A DNA stretch of 64,000 nt from Gammaproteobacteria bacterium (GTDB lineage: Bacteria; Gemmatimonadota; Gemmatimonadetes; Longimicrobiales; Gaopeijiaceae): contig JAPPMM010000049.1 of assembly GCA_028819075.1 (NCBI GenBank), forward strand, positions 1-64,000, in the 5' to 3' direction. The notes beneath the pieces are model-generated. The model made no database searches. It was given only the letters and a program-made list of their open reading frames with translations, and was not told the DNA's origin. Each line of letters begins with the position of its first letter. Position 1 is the stretch's first letter. Position numbers and translations under genes: made by a program. Shown here in pieces: positions 19,341-31,997 of this stretch.

Positions 19341-20681
19341 TCAACGCGAGCCGCTGCTGCCGTCGCTCACCACCCGGGCCTTGGCCTCCCGCTCCTCGAC
19401 GAGGCGCTCGTAGCCCTCGTCCGTGAGATGGGTCACGGCGAGCCAGGCGTGCGACATCTCGTCGGTGGTCCTTGCTCCGCGCGCGTACCAGATCTCCGGA
19501 TCCGGGTTGAGCGGGTTGTCCGCGGTGTTGTCGTACCAGCCCGTCATCACCAGCACGGTGCCCTCGGGGAGGAGGGGAGCCGAATCGTCGCCGTAGATGT
19601 AGCTGTGGTGCCAGCGCGCGTTGAAGTCGGTCACCATGCTGATCAGTTCTTCCCGCCCGTCAGGATAGATCGCCCGGATCGACATGGCGTGCAGGTGCAC
19701 GTGTCCGTGGGGCTGGAAGCTGTCGAGGCGAACCGGATGGTCCCATCTCTTGAAGCCCTGGGTCATGGCCGTGCCGCCCGGAGCGAGGGCGATGTCGCCC
19801 TGCAGCGGATACAGCCGCAGATCCTGCTCGAACTCGGGCGTATAGCCCTCTTCGTGGAACCAGATGCCGAGTTCTACCTGGTCGTCCGGCACCTCGTAGC
19901 CCATCGGGTAGTAGTGGGCGTCCCACTCGATCTGGTCGTCCGCCTTCAGGAGGCGGCCGGCGTCGATCGGAACGATCTCGCCGACCTTGCCCATGGCGTA
20001 TTCGGACAGGCTGGCGATGCGCCGGAATTCACCTTCTTCGTTGAGCCTGAGGAGCCGCGGAATGGCGTGGTGGACAACCTCACGGCCGCCGGGGAAGGAG
20101 GGACGCGTCTCGAAGGCGCGCACCCAGCGGTCGTCGCCCAGCCCGGTCGGCACGCGCGGCCGCCACCAGGTGTCGCCGCCCTCGGCCGGAACCGTGAAGG
20201 GCGTCGACTTGATGACGTGGTCGGGCGGGCCGAGGATGTGCTCCAGCTGCCACATCTGCCTGTCGGGCCAATCCATCGGAGGCGGCATGTCCGCCGGGTC
20301 GCCCTCCGGCGAGCCCGCGTCCACCCAGGCGACGATGGTCTCGATGTCCTCCTGCCCCAGGCGCCAGTCGTCCTTGATGTCCTGGATGCCCACGCCCACG
20401 TCGAGGTGGTAGGGCGGCATGAGGCGGCGCGACACTTGTTCGCGGATGCGGCGGGCGTAGCGGCGCACATCCCGGTAGGTCACGAACGACATCGGCGCCA
20501 CCGACGATTCGCGATGGCAGATCTGGCAGTTCTCCTGCACGATGGGAGCGATGTCGCGCGTGAAGGTGATCTCCGGTTCGTCTCCGTTGGTCGACTGCGC
20601 CGCCAGGGCGCCGGAAACCAGCAGGGCGGCGCACAGCAAGGCGGGGGGCAGCGCGCGGCCGGAATACCGGGAGATGGTCAT
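19341..20681 (-). CDS. Exported heme-c / copper type II monooxygenase-like fusion
   Basis: A 446-residue exported protein with two modules. After a signal peptide (about 1-28) comes a single c-type heme site, CQICH (Cys52, Cys55, His56), with helices like those of short cytochrome domains. The rest resembles copper type II, ascorbate-dependent monooxygenases (PHM/DBH fold). The family's copper ligands can be placed: His204-His205 in VVHHAIPR, His256 in DAHYYPMG, the His cluster 325-331 in HGHVHLHAM, and Met409 in TTDEMSHAW. Ribosome site AGGAGG stands five bases before the ATG at 20681. The heme could feed electrons to copper in place of ascorbate; that is inference. Substrate unknown. Confidence 0.82.
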   Translation of the reverse strand: MTISRYSGRALPPALLCAALLVSGALAAQSTNGDEPEITFTRDIAPIVQENCQICHRESSVAPMSFVTYRDVRRYARRIREQVSRRLMPPYHLDVGVGIQDIKDDWRLGQEDIETIVAWVDAGSPEGDPADMPPPMDWPDRQMWQLEHILGPPDHVIKSTPFTVPAEGGDTWWRPRVPTGLGDDRWVRAFETRPSFPGGREVVHHAIPRLLRLNEEGEFRRIASLSEYAMGKVGEIVPIDAGRLLKADDQIEWDAHYYPMGYEVPDDQVELGIWFHEEGYTPEFEQDLRLYPLQGDIALAPGGTAMTQGFKRWDHPVRLDSFQPHGHVHLHAMSIRAIYPDGREELISMVTDFNARWHHSYIYGDDSAPLLPEGTVLVMTGWYDNTADNPLNPDPEIWYARGARTTDEMSHAWLAVTHLTDEGYERLVEEREAKARVVSDGSSGSR

Positions 20682-20744
20682 TTCGTCCTCCTGTCGGGCA
20701 TCGTAACGCAGGGCCGCTCCGGGGAATGCGGCCGGCATGCAACT

Positions 20745-21284
20745 CTATTCGTCCAGTACGCTCTCGTACCTCGGATTCACGACGAACTGCCGATCCTGAA
20801 AGATCTTCCTGTCCCACGGAAATATTACGGTGGAACCGGTCTCCAGCGCAAAGTAGTCGGGCTTGTAGCCCCGCGGCCGCACGAAGCAGGTCGCGGTGCG
20901 GACTTCGGCGGGCCCGACGTCGCGTACGGCCGCGAGCCCCAGCCGCAGGGTCTCCCCGGAAGTGGTGATCTCGTCCACGAGCAGCACCCGGCGGCCGGCG
21001 GCGACGCGGGGAGCCGCGTCGAGCACCTCGGGGCGCTCCCGGATCGAGTTGTCGTCTCCCCGGCGCGAGATTTTCATCGAGTGGAAGTCGAGACGCAGCA
21101 TGGACGCGACGATGGCGCCCGGAATGACGCCCGCGCGAGCGATGCCGACGACCAGGTCGGGCCTGTGTTCGCGCGCCACCTTGAGCGCGAGCGCCCGGCA
21201 CAGTTCCCCGAACATCTCCCAGGACACGTCGAGGTAGTCTCCGGTCGGGTCCGGGAAGCGGGGCTGGTTGTATCTGGATGGCAT
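20745..21284 (-). CDS. Phosphoribosyltransferase family protein
   Basis: A 179-residue type I phosphoribosyltransferase. The PRPP-binding loop is VLLVDEITTSGET (about residues 103-115), preceded by the VVGIARAGVIPG loop and the FHSMKISRRGD segment. The size and the ARAGVIPGAIVASML region resemble purine salvage enzymes (xanthine-guanine type); the base specificity cannot be read from the sequence. The product ends KIFQDRQFVVNPRYESVLDE. It is the first gene of a short minus-strand group and is divergent from the unknown gene at 21485. Cytosolic, no signal. Confidence 0.8.
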   Translation of the reverse strand: MPSRYNQPRFPDPTGDYLDVSWEMFGELCRALALKVAREHRPDLVVGIARAGVIPGAIVASMLRLDFHSMKISRRGDDNSIRERPEVLDAAPRVAAGRRVLLVDEITTSGETLRLGLAAVRDVGPAEVRTATCFVRPRGYKPDYFALETGSTVIFPWDRKIFQDRQFVVNPRYESVLDE

Positions 21285-21484
21285 GTCGGCCTGACGTGAC
21301 TGAATCGGGGATGAGATGCGGACCGGATGCGCCGGACCTGCATCCCGGCGAGGTTCCGGGCAGAGGAAGTTAGGAACAGTCGGCGGGCCACGCCACCGAG
21401 CGACCAGGTGTCGCGCTCCCGGCTGACAGCCGGCAATATCAGCACGGGGAGGGGCACGCAGCGGCCGGCCGGAACCAGGAGCAC

Positions 21485-21946
21485 ATGACCAGCACCCACC
21501 AGACCGAAGACCCGCAGGCCCTGGCCGACGAGCGCCTGGAAGCCGCGCTCGAGAAAGCGGGCGCGCGCGACCCGCGAGGCGTTTGCAGGGAGCGCCTGCG
21601 GGAACTGAAGGGCGTCGATGCGGCCGCCTTCGAGCAGGCGCTCGGCCACTATCGTGACCGGCTGATCCCGTCGATCGCCGCGGGCGAGGAACCGATTACC
21701 GCCTGGGTCGAGTACGGCCGCACGATAGCGCGGCTCACCTTCGAGGGAAGAACCGTCGCCATCGACCGGACGGGGCTGGCGCGCGAATACGCGACTCCGG
21801 CCGATCCGGAGGCGCTGGTACTGCACCTGCCGAAGGGAGGGAGGGGACGCGCGCTGCTCGTTGCCCAACCGCGCGATCCGTCGCCCGCGCAGCAGGCGAC
21901 TCGCGACCTGCTGGTTGACGGACGTTTCACCTTGAGGGAAGGTTAG
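21485..21946 (+). CDS. Conserved-looking protein of unknown function
   Basis: I do not recognise this 153-residue cytosolic protein. The ATG has AGGAG three bases upstream. The first half is helical and charged (LADERLEAALEKAGARDPRG through AAAFEQALGHYRDRLIPSIA), the second half has strands (TIARLTFEGRTVAID, ALVLHLPKGGRGRALLVAQP) and ends with a further helix. No catalytic or binding motif is seen. It is followed 28 bases later by another unrecognised gene on the same strand; the two probably form one unit. Codon use matches the neighbours. Confidence 0.65.
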   Translation: MTSTHQTEDPQALADERLEAALEKAGARDPRGVCRERLRELKGVDAAAFEQALGHYRDRLIPSIAAGEEPITAWVEYGRTIARLTFEGRTVAIDRTGLAREYATPADPEALVLHLPKGGRGRALLVAQPRDPSPAQQATRDLLVDGRFTLREG

Positions 21947-21974
21947 GCTGCCAGGGCATCCAGGAGAGCCGGGA

Positions 21975-22259
21975 ATGGACGAGCAACGAATCTACACGCC
22001 GCGCAACGTGGCCTGGAGCCCCCGCCCGGGGTGGGCCACCGTGCGTCTTGTGGGCACCTGCGCGGACCGCTCGCTCAGGCGCGGTCGGGTGGTGATGCAC
22101 TCGCCGAGCGACGACTACCACTCGATCCCCGGGCACGACCAGGGGCTCGAGGCCGAACGAATCGTCATCGTGCTCGCGGAGGCCACTCACCTGATCGAGG
22201 ACGACCTGCACCTGGTGCCCGAAGGCGCGGTGGTGGCGGTGGGCGAACCTCTGCCCTGA
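21975..22259 (+). CDS. Small protein of unknown function
   Basis: A 94-residue soluble protein, not recognised. A purine-rich site (GGAGAGCCGGGA) precedes the ATG. The sequence is beta-rich (WATVRLVGTCADRS, RGRVVMHSP, ERIVIVLAEATHLI, GAVVAVGEPLP) with one cysteine and a histidine-containing turn (DDYHSIPGHDQG). It is the second gene of a probable two-gene unit and converges on the aminotransferase gene seven bases away. Confidence 0.6.
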   Translation: MDEQRIYTPRNVAWSPRPGWATVRLVGTCADRSLRRGRVVMHSPSDDYHSIPGHDQGLEAERIVIVLAEATHLIEDDLHLVPEGAVVAVGEPLP

Positions 22260-22266
22260 GACCTTC

Positions 22267-23118
22267 CTACGCCGCGCCCGGCAGCCCCTTCCGGAACGCT
22301 TCCGACAGCCGCTTCGCCACGGGCCCCACCCTTCCGTCGCCGACCGGCTGCCCGTCGATCTCCACGATGGGATGGACCTCCGTGGTCGTGCCCGTCAGGA
22401 ACGCCTCGCTCGCGGATGCAAGTTCCTCCACCGCGAGGGGGCGCAACTCGACTGCGACTCCCAGTCCGGCCGCCAGCTCGAGCACGTACTCGCGGGTGAT
22501 GCCGTGCAGGATCTGGTGGGTGGCCGGGTGGGTCACCAGCGCACCGCCTGTCACCGCGAAGAAGTTGCTGTGGGCCCCCTCGATGGCGACCCCGTCGCGC
22601 ACCAGGATGACGTCGTCCACCCCGGCGTCCACGGCGGCCTGCATGGCCAGAACGTTGGGCAGCAGCGCGATGCTCTTGATGTCGACCCGGGCCCAGCGCC
22701 GGTCAGGGGCGGTGATGGCCCGGTAGCCTCGCTCCCAGGTTTCGCTGGAAGGCCGCTGGTGCGGGCGTGCATACGCGTACACGGTGGGCTCCACGGCGTG
22801 CGGCGGAAAGTAGTGAGTGCGGGGAGCCGTGCCCCGCGTCACCTGCATGTAGACGTAGGCGAAGTCGGCGTCGGCCAGGCCGTTCAGCTCCAGCAGCCGC
22901 TGCTTGACGGCGGGCAGCCGGCCCGTGTCGTAGTCGATGCGCAGCGCCGCCAGGCCACGGGTCATGCGCGCGAGGTGGCGGTCCCCGCGAAAGAAGCGTC
23001 CCCCGTACGCAGGGGTGACCTCGTAGATGCCGTCGGACAACAGAAAGCCGCGGTCGTCCGCGCCTATGCGGGCTTCGGCCCTCGGCAGGTACTCGCCGTT
23101 CAGATAGACCGTGTCCAC
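22267..23118 (-). CDS. dat: Class IV aminotransferase, D-amino-acid aminotransferase-like
   Basis: A 283-residue PLP enzyme of fold type IV. The PLP lysine lies in DIKSIALLPNVLA (about residue 142), and other family marks are GFLLSDGIYEV, VYMQVTRG, NFFAVTGG and TTTEVHPI. The VTRGTAPRTH region and the length are closer to D-alanine aminotransferases than to branched-chain enzymes or aminodeoxychorismate lyase; the reaction would be D-Ala plus 2-oxoglutarate giving pyruvate plus D-Glu. GTG start at 23118, one base after the pspA stop. Substrate specificity within the class is hard to fix from sequence. Confidence 0.82.
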   Translation of the reverse strand: MDTVYLNGEYLPRAEARIGADDRGFLLSDGIYEVTPAYGGRFFRGDRHLARMTRGLAALRIDYDTGRLPAVKQRLLELNGLADADFAYVYMQVTRGTAPRTHYFPPHAVEPTVYAYARPHQRPSSETWERGYRAITAPDRRWARVDIKSIALLPNVLAMQAAVDAGVDDVILVRDGVAIEGAHSNFFAVTGGALVTHPATHQILHGITREYVLELAAGLGVAVELRPLAVEELASASEAFLTGTTTEVHPIVEIDGQPVGDGRVGPVAKRLSEAFRKGLPGAA

Positions 23119-23119
23119 G

Positions 23120-23983
23120 TCACGACCCGTCGTTCTTGCCCAGCCGCTCGAACTCCTCGAGAAGCTGCGCCTCCTGTATGGGCGCGACGGGAGCGGAGGA
23201 GGAGGCGTCGGAATCGTCGGCTTCGGCGTCTTCCGCGGATGCGGCCTCGGCGGACGCGCCCCCGGCGGTGAGCTGCCGGGGAGGCTCGGGCGCGCCTCCC
23301 GGAAGCAATCCCATCTTCGCCTTCAGGGCCAGCAGGCGGTCGTCCACTGCGGTGTCCTCGCTGCCGGATTCCAGCCTCAGGAATTCATCTTCGAGCGAAT
23401 CCCCGGTCAGCGCCTCGGTGACTTCCGCCTGAGCGAGGCTGCGGCGTTCCTCTTCCTCGATCTTGGCCGCCATGCGGTTGAACGCTTCGAACGCCGACTG
23501 GTCCGAGAGCCCGGACATGGTGGCGTGGATGCGCTTCTGCGCCTGAGCCCGCTTCTGCTTCGCGATCAGGAGGTTCCGCTTGCGCTTGGCCTCCTCGATC
23601 TTGTCGTTCAGGGTCCGGAGCGATCCCTTGAGTTTCTCGGTCTCCTCCTTCTGCGCACGCCAGGTCTGCTCCAGCGCCCCTGCGCGCTGGGTGTGTTCCT
23701 GCTGCCGGCTCAGAGCCTGCATGGCGAGGTCGTCACGGCCCTCCCTCACGGCCAGCTCCGCCCGCTTCTGCCACGCCTGGGCCTGCTTGACCTCGGCATC
23801 GAGCTGAGCTCCGAGCTTGCGCTCGTCCGCGATCGCTCCCGCGACATCGCGCTTCGCCTTGGCGAGCTGGTCCCGCATGTCGAGGATGATCTGGTTGAGC
23901 ATCTTCTCCGGGTTTTCCGCCTTCGCGATCAGGTCGTTGATGTTCGACTTGATGAGCGTCGACAGCTTCTGGAAGATTCCCAT
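23120..23983 (-). CDS. pspA: PspA/IM30 family membrane-stress protein
   Basis: A 287-residue mostly helical protein of the PspA/Vipp1 (ESCRT-III-like) family that coats and stabilises the inner membrane. It opens with the amphipathic helix MGIFQKLSTLIKSNINDLI and continues with NPEKMLNQIILDMRDQL, the usual family start, then long coiled-coil helices to about residue 205. The C-terminal part carries an acidic, Ala/Ser-rich linker and a final helix (IQEAQLLEEFERLGK). Start ATG at 23983, four bases after the stop of the YbjN-like gene. No PspF/B/C genes are nearby, so control must differ from the enterobacterial system. Confidence 0.9.
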   Translation of the reverse strand: MGIFQKLSTLIKSNINDLIAKAENPEKMLNQIILDMRDQLAKAKRDVAGAIADERKLGAQLDAEVKQAQAWQKRAELAVREGRDDLAMQALSRQQEHTQRAGALEQTWRAQKEETEKLKGSLRTLNDKIEEAKRKRNLLIAKQKRAQAQKRIHATMSGLSDQSAFEAFNRMAAKIEEEERRSLAQAEVTEALTGDSLEDEFLRLESGSEDTAVDDRLLALKAKMGLLPGGAPEPPRQLTAGGASAEAASAEDAEADDSDASSSAPVAPIQEAQLLEEFERLGKNDGS

Positions 23984-23987
23984 GAGT

Positions 23988-24407
23988 TCAGCCCTCCATC
24001 GCCTGCGGTGCGCTGCTCGCCTGCGCAAGCTCGCGAATCCTGCCCATGTGACTCGACGCCGCGAGCTGAAGGCTCTCGATCGAGGCCTGCAGTTCGGTGA
24101 AGTCCAGGTTCTCCAGTTCGAGGGTGTCGGTGAGGATCAGCTCCCCCTCCTCGATTCCGTAGGCGCCGTGCACGATGTCGGTCGCGTTGAGTTCCAGCAG
24201 TGTGCGGTACAGCCCGGTGAGCTCGTCCTCCGGCTCCGCCGGAAGATCCATCATCTTGAGGCGCAGCACCAGCACGGGATCCGAGTGGTGGACCACCACG
24301 CCCGCGCCGCCATTGTCGCCGTGTGCGAGGAACATGCCCTCGTCGACCTCTTGATAGTCCAGATCCATGCGGATCAGGAAGCCTTCGACATCCTCTCGAC
24401 TTACCAT
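23988..24407 (-). CDS. YbjN/CesT-like (type III secretion chaperone-fold) protein
   Basis: A 139-residue acidic protein. The pattern DVEGFLIRMDLDYQEVDEGMF, then strands GVVVHHSDPVLVLRLKMMDLP and the closing helix LELENLDFTELQASIESL resembles the YbjN / CesT chaperone fold, a small dimerising protein-binding module. It directly precedes pspA (four-base gap), an arrangement noted for PspA partners in several phyla. GGAG lies seven bases before the ATG. A role as a PspA regulator or chaperone is inferred from context only. Confidence 0.65.
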   Translation of the reverse strand: MVSREDVEGFLIRMDLDYQEVDEGMFLAHGDNGGAGVVVHHSDPVLVLRLKMMDLPAEPEDELTGLYRTLLELNATDIVHGAYGIEEGELILTDTLELENLDFTELQASIESLQLAASSHMGRIRELAQASSAPQAMEG

Positions 24408-24530
24408 GACTTCACTCCGTCTCCGGGGTGGGGGGCAGGTGGCTCTGCCCGCTCCTGGTGTCAGCCTGCTCGCCGGACGCGTGCTGCCGGCCGCGATGCG
24501 ACCGGAATGTCGCGCCACCCGGCGGCATAA

Positions 24531-24539
24531 CCTATAACA
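24531..24539 (-). promoter_or_regulatory. Possible extended -10 element upstream of ybjN-like/pspA/dat
   Basis: Read on the minus strand the site is TGTTATAGG, i.e. a TG dinucleotide, one base, and TATAGG, in an unusually AT-rich patch of a GC-rich gap. It lies about 125 bases upstream of the YbjN-like start. No convincing -35 box accompanies it, as is common for extended -10 promoters. Confidence 0.3.
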
Positions 24540-24594
24540 CTAGCAGACGCCGGGGAGCCGCGGCCAGTTTCGCACCGGGCGGCGGGGCTGCTGT

Positions 24595-27482
<2,888 letters not shown>

Positions 27483-27486
<4 letters not shown>

Positions 27487-30400
27487 CGGCCCCACTCGCG
27501 ATAGATGAACAGCCCCAGCGAATGTGCGTAGGTCGGGCCGCTCTGCTGGACCCCGAGCACGCCCCGGCGCAGGAGCGGGTCCTCGGCGAAACTCTCGAAG
27601 CCCCACAGGTCGGCGAAGCGCCACTCCAGGCGCGCGTTGGGGATTCGGGTGCGCGTCTGGGTGGTGGTCCCGACCGGAGCCAGGTCGACGGACAGGAAGA
27701 CATCGTCCCACAGATAGCGGCCGAACTCGATCTGCGTGGAGGCGAGGGTGCCCAGCAGGCTGGGATTGGGGCCAAGGCGCTGCGTGGCCCGCTGGTTGGA
27801 GATGGCGAAGTAGTCCACGAAGCCGATCTCCTGCGCGACGGCCTCCTGGAACTCGTCTGCCAGCCGACCCAGGCCGAGCGACAGGCCATCGGTGATGATC
27901 GCCCCGCCCAGCAGTGACGACTCGCCGGAGCCCAGCAGTGCCGGGGGCCGGCCGAACACCAGGTAGCTGACGAGTTCCGGTTCCTCGATGGGCGCGGCCG
28001 CGTCGCTGGTGAGCGACACCGAGGGAGCCACCAGGGTGCCGCCCACGTTGGCGATCACGTTGAGCGGGCTGTCCCCGGCACGCAGGCGGGCCACCGCCTG
28101 GATGTCCAGGTTCGGGTTGACGCCGGGAATGCCGATGAACTCGAGGGTTCCCTCCTGCACCACGAAGCGGCGGCCGAAGTAGTTGTAGGATCCCCGGATG
28201 GCCGCGAGCTCCCCGACCGCCACGAAGCGGCGTGCCCCACGGTCGTACTCCAGCTCGAGGCCGCCGTCGATCTCCATGTCGATCTGGCGGCTGCGCAGCC
28301 AGCTGTCGCTCTCCACACTCAGTGCGATCTCCGCGACCAGATTGTCGAGGAACGGGTTCTGTCCGGCCTCGATGATGGGCAGCACCCCGGCCAGGGTGGT
28401 ATCCACGGCGGCGAAGAAGGTGGTGTCCGCCAGGTCGACGATGGTCTGGTAGCGCGCGAACTCGTCGAGGTAGAGGGTCCCTTGTTCGACGTCCAGGTCC
28501 CCCTGCACGATCGGGCTGCGGTAGTTTCCGGTCAGCCGCAACTGCCCGCTGACCACTCCCTCGATGTCGTAGCGGTTGACCGCCCTGAAGCTGGTTCCGT
28601 CGATGGCGAGGTCGAGCGCCGGGTCGCGCAGGGGGCGCAGGTGCAGCGATCCGTTCACCGTGGCGAGGCCACCGGAACGCAGACTGCCCGAGAGCGTGGC
28701 GCGGGCGTCCTCGGTGAACCCCAGCACGGCCTCCACATCCGTGTACCGGACCCCCAGTTCCGGCAGTGCGAGGGCGCCTCCGGCCAGAGACAGTCCGCCG
28801 TTCGTGCGAATGTTAGCCGGGGGACCGGTGAGACGCAGTTCTCCATCAACCACGCCCTCGACGTCCTCGAGGCCGGGAACGACGCGCGAAACGACCGCAA
28901 GCGGGAACGCGCGTGCGACGACCGCGATGTCCATGGGTTCGTCGGGGAAGCGTTCGGGCGCCCGCCCGAGTTCCAGCGCCGCGGCCAGGGAGCCGCGGGC
29001 GGACAGGACCTGGGCTTCCTGGCTCCACGCCTCGACGTCACCGGTGATCCGGCGGTCCAGGTACTCGAGGTCGCCCGCTACCCGGGTGAGGTCCACGTTG
29101 CCGTATCCCAGGCCGTCGGCCTGGAAGGAGGCCTCCATTCCAGGGTCGTCTCCGGTCCCGGATACCTGCAGGTCGAGGCTTACCACTCCGCGAAGGTTGT
29201 CTTCCTCCAGGCCGGTCAGCCGCGCCACGTGGGTCAGGCGCTCCAGTGGGAGGCTCCGCACCACCAGCTCGAAGTCCGCCGAGCCTGGGCCGCGCGGGAT
29301 GACGCCGTCGGCTTCAATCCTCATGCCGCCCACGCCGGGACGCGTGAAGCTGAAGTCGTCGACCACGAAACGCTCGCCGTCCCACAGGAGGCGCGCCGGC
29401 CCGCCCAGATTCCAGCGGCCGCCGGCGAAGCGGGTGGTGAGCTCGTCGAGGTGGAGTATTCCGCTGGTTGCGTCCGCCTGGTAGGTGGCGCGCGTCTGGT
29501 AGCTCTCTTCGGCCGAGCGCTGCAGGTCGGCGCGCAGCCGGCCCTCGGATCGGGAAAGATCCAGGTCGATGGCGGCGGAGGCGAAATCTCTGCCTTCAAC
29601 CGCGAAGGAGTCGGTGAGGATGGAGGCGATGAGCCGCCCGTCGGTCCCCGGCAGACCGTCGATCCGGACGTCCAGTTCGGCCCGGCTGATCGCGTTCTCG
29701 CGAAAGCGAAAGCCATCGATGGTCACGATGCCCTCCGCCGTGAACCTGTCGACCGCGCCGCGCAGGGTGGCTTCGGCCGAGACACGCCCATCGACCTCGA
29801 CCTCCCTCAGCAGGGGAAGGGTGTCGGGATCGATTCCCTCGAGGCGCAGCAACTCGATCTCCAGGCGCGACAGCGTGTCGGCCGCGATGATCGGACCCGC
29901 CATGAAGAAGGGCCTCAGGCCGTCCAGCGATTCGCTGGCGAAAGCGATGCGGACCTCTCCGGGCGGGAGGCCCTCCGCGAGACCCAGGTCCCCGGATGCG
30001 TCCAGAGTGCCCAGGCTGGTCACGGCGTGCAGCGTGTCCAGGGTGGCCGCGCCCGCTTCCAGGCGAAACGCGGACCTCGCCGAGTCCACGGCAACGACCC
30101 CGACCGCAGCGGAAGCGATGCGAACTCGCACGTCGGCTACGACCGAGTCGGGCTGGAGCCCGCGACCGTCCACGAACACGCCGCCGGTCACGATCGTGGG
30201 TTCCGGCAGTTCGGGCACGATGCGCGAAAGGTGGAAGTCGCGCACCTCGGTCTCGGCCTGGTAGCTGCGGCCGATGTCGCGCGCATCGAGGCGCGCGTTC
30301 ATGGCCAGAGGCCCTGCGGGGGTCTCGAGGTCGAGTTCGACCTCGAGGTCGGCGAGGGGTCCGCGGGCGCTCACGCCGCCGGTGACCTCGCCGGTAACCG

Positions 30401-31997
30401 GCAGGGACGGGAAGAACGCGCCCAGTGCGGTGAACGACAGCGGCTGGAGGTCGCCGGACAGGTCCACGAACGTTGCGCCGTCCCCGTGTCCGATCGTGCC
30501 GCTGACGGTCACGTCCGACTGCGGGAGCCCCGCAGCCGCATGCGCCGCCGACGCGACGAAGTCGATTCCGTCCGACAGGCGTCCTTCTGCCTCAATGCGG
30601 AGCGAGCCCAAGCCTCCGATGGCGACGGGCTCGTCCAATTCGCCCAGCAGGCTGTACTGGAACGGCATCGACGTGAGCGAAAAGCCGGTCACGCCGGGGT
30701 TCGGCCCGACGTGCACCCGACCCCCGAATTCAAACCGGGAAGTGGCGTCGGCCGGGGCGGTCGCGACCGTCTCGAGGTCGCCGGAAACCTCCAGATCCTC
30801 CGGCCCGCCCTGGAAGCGCAGGCTGCCGGCGAGCGCACCCCGCCACGGGAGCGGCGAGGTCAGCCACGGATCGAACGCGGCGGCACTCAGCTCCTGCAGG
30901 CCGAGGTCACCGTCCAGAAGCAAGGAATCCGGCGTGATGGTCAGGGTGAGGCTACCCTCGAGTCCCCCGTCGGCGGTGGCAAGATCGAGGGAGGAGAAGG
31001 CGAGCGACGTCAACCCCGGCCTCAGACCGAGGCCCAGTTCCAGGGACCCGCGGGCCGGAGGCAGCCCCGGAACCAGCCAGTGAATGTCCTCGAGCGCCGC
31101 AACCGGAGCGCTCAGGCTTGCGTCGATGCGCAGGTCCCCGTCCCAGGCGACCGTGCCCGTTCCCGACATTTCGGTCTCGGGGAGCCAGAGACGTTCGGCG
31201 TCGAAGGAGAGTCCGTCCTCTCCCACGAGGATCTGCCCGCGAAGGTCGGCCAGCTCGAATGGTTCTTCGGTCACGCTCCCCTGCAGGGACAACGCGAACA
31301 CGTCGAGGGCGGTCTGCTCCGCCCCGAATTCCGCCCCCCGCAGCCGCCCGCGGATACGGCTGAAGCGCTGTTCGCCCACGAAGCCGCCGCCGCCCGCCGC
31401 CGGCACACCCCCCGTGCGTCCCGGAGGCGCGTCCGTGTCCACCCGCACGATGACGTCGCCGTCGAAGACCGCGACGTCGCGCAGGACCAGGCCGGGTTCC
31501 TCGTCCTCGGGCCCGGACTGGAGGTTGAGCGCGGTGGCCGCTTCCCGCGGATCCGCGAGGATGCGGCTCCAGTTCGACTCGTCCTCGCCGGGACCGCGCT
31601 CGACCGTCAGCAAGGGATTCCACAGCTCCAGCCCGGCTAGCGCCAACTCCCCGCCGAACAGGCTCCGGAGCGAATAGCGAACGCGGATCGAGTCCGCAAC
31701 GAACGCGGCGGGTCTTCCCGCTTCGGCGATCGTGACGCCGGACAGGGTGACCCCGGCGAGCAGGTTCGCGGAGCGGATTCCCGAGACCGCGACGTCGGCG
31801 CTCAGCCGTGCCGACGCCCGGCGGAGGACTTCCCCCACAACGATGCGCTGGCCCGGCCGGGTGTACACCAGCGCCACCGTCGCCGCACACAGGAGCGCGG
31901 CCAGCGAAAGGCACCCGATCAGCAGAACCCGCCCGCCGCGGGCGCGGCGGACGCCGGATCCCGTTTCGGTTTCCGCTGCGGGGCCTGCGCCGGACAT
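27483..31997 (-). CDS. tamB: TamB-like translocation and assembly module protein (AsmA-like)
   Basis: A very long (1504-residue) inner-membrane-anchored periplasmic protein. One transmembrane helix follows a short basic N-terminus ([22 protein letters not shown], about 26-47). The body is repetitive beta-rich sequence ([21 protein letters not shown] type), expected to form a beta-taco groove spanning the periplasm for lipid transfer. The C-terminal DUF490/TamB domain is visible in [42 protein letters not shown] and [14 protein letters not shown]. The ATG at 31997 shares one base with the tamA-like stop (TGATG), so the two are coupled. Partner of the Omp85 protein encoded just upstream. Confidence 0.9.

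Noticed and set aside
21285..21484. Possible RNA gene between the phosphoribosyltransferase and the unknown gene
   Set aside because: No tRNA-like arms or T-loop sequence, only a weak GATGC/GCATC pairing.
28482..31640. Open frame of over 1000 codons on the plus strand opposite tamB
   Set aside because: Low-complexity Arg/Glu/Gly-rich shadow; the minus strand frame has a transmembrane anchor and a TamB domain.
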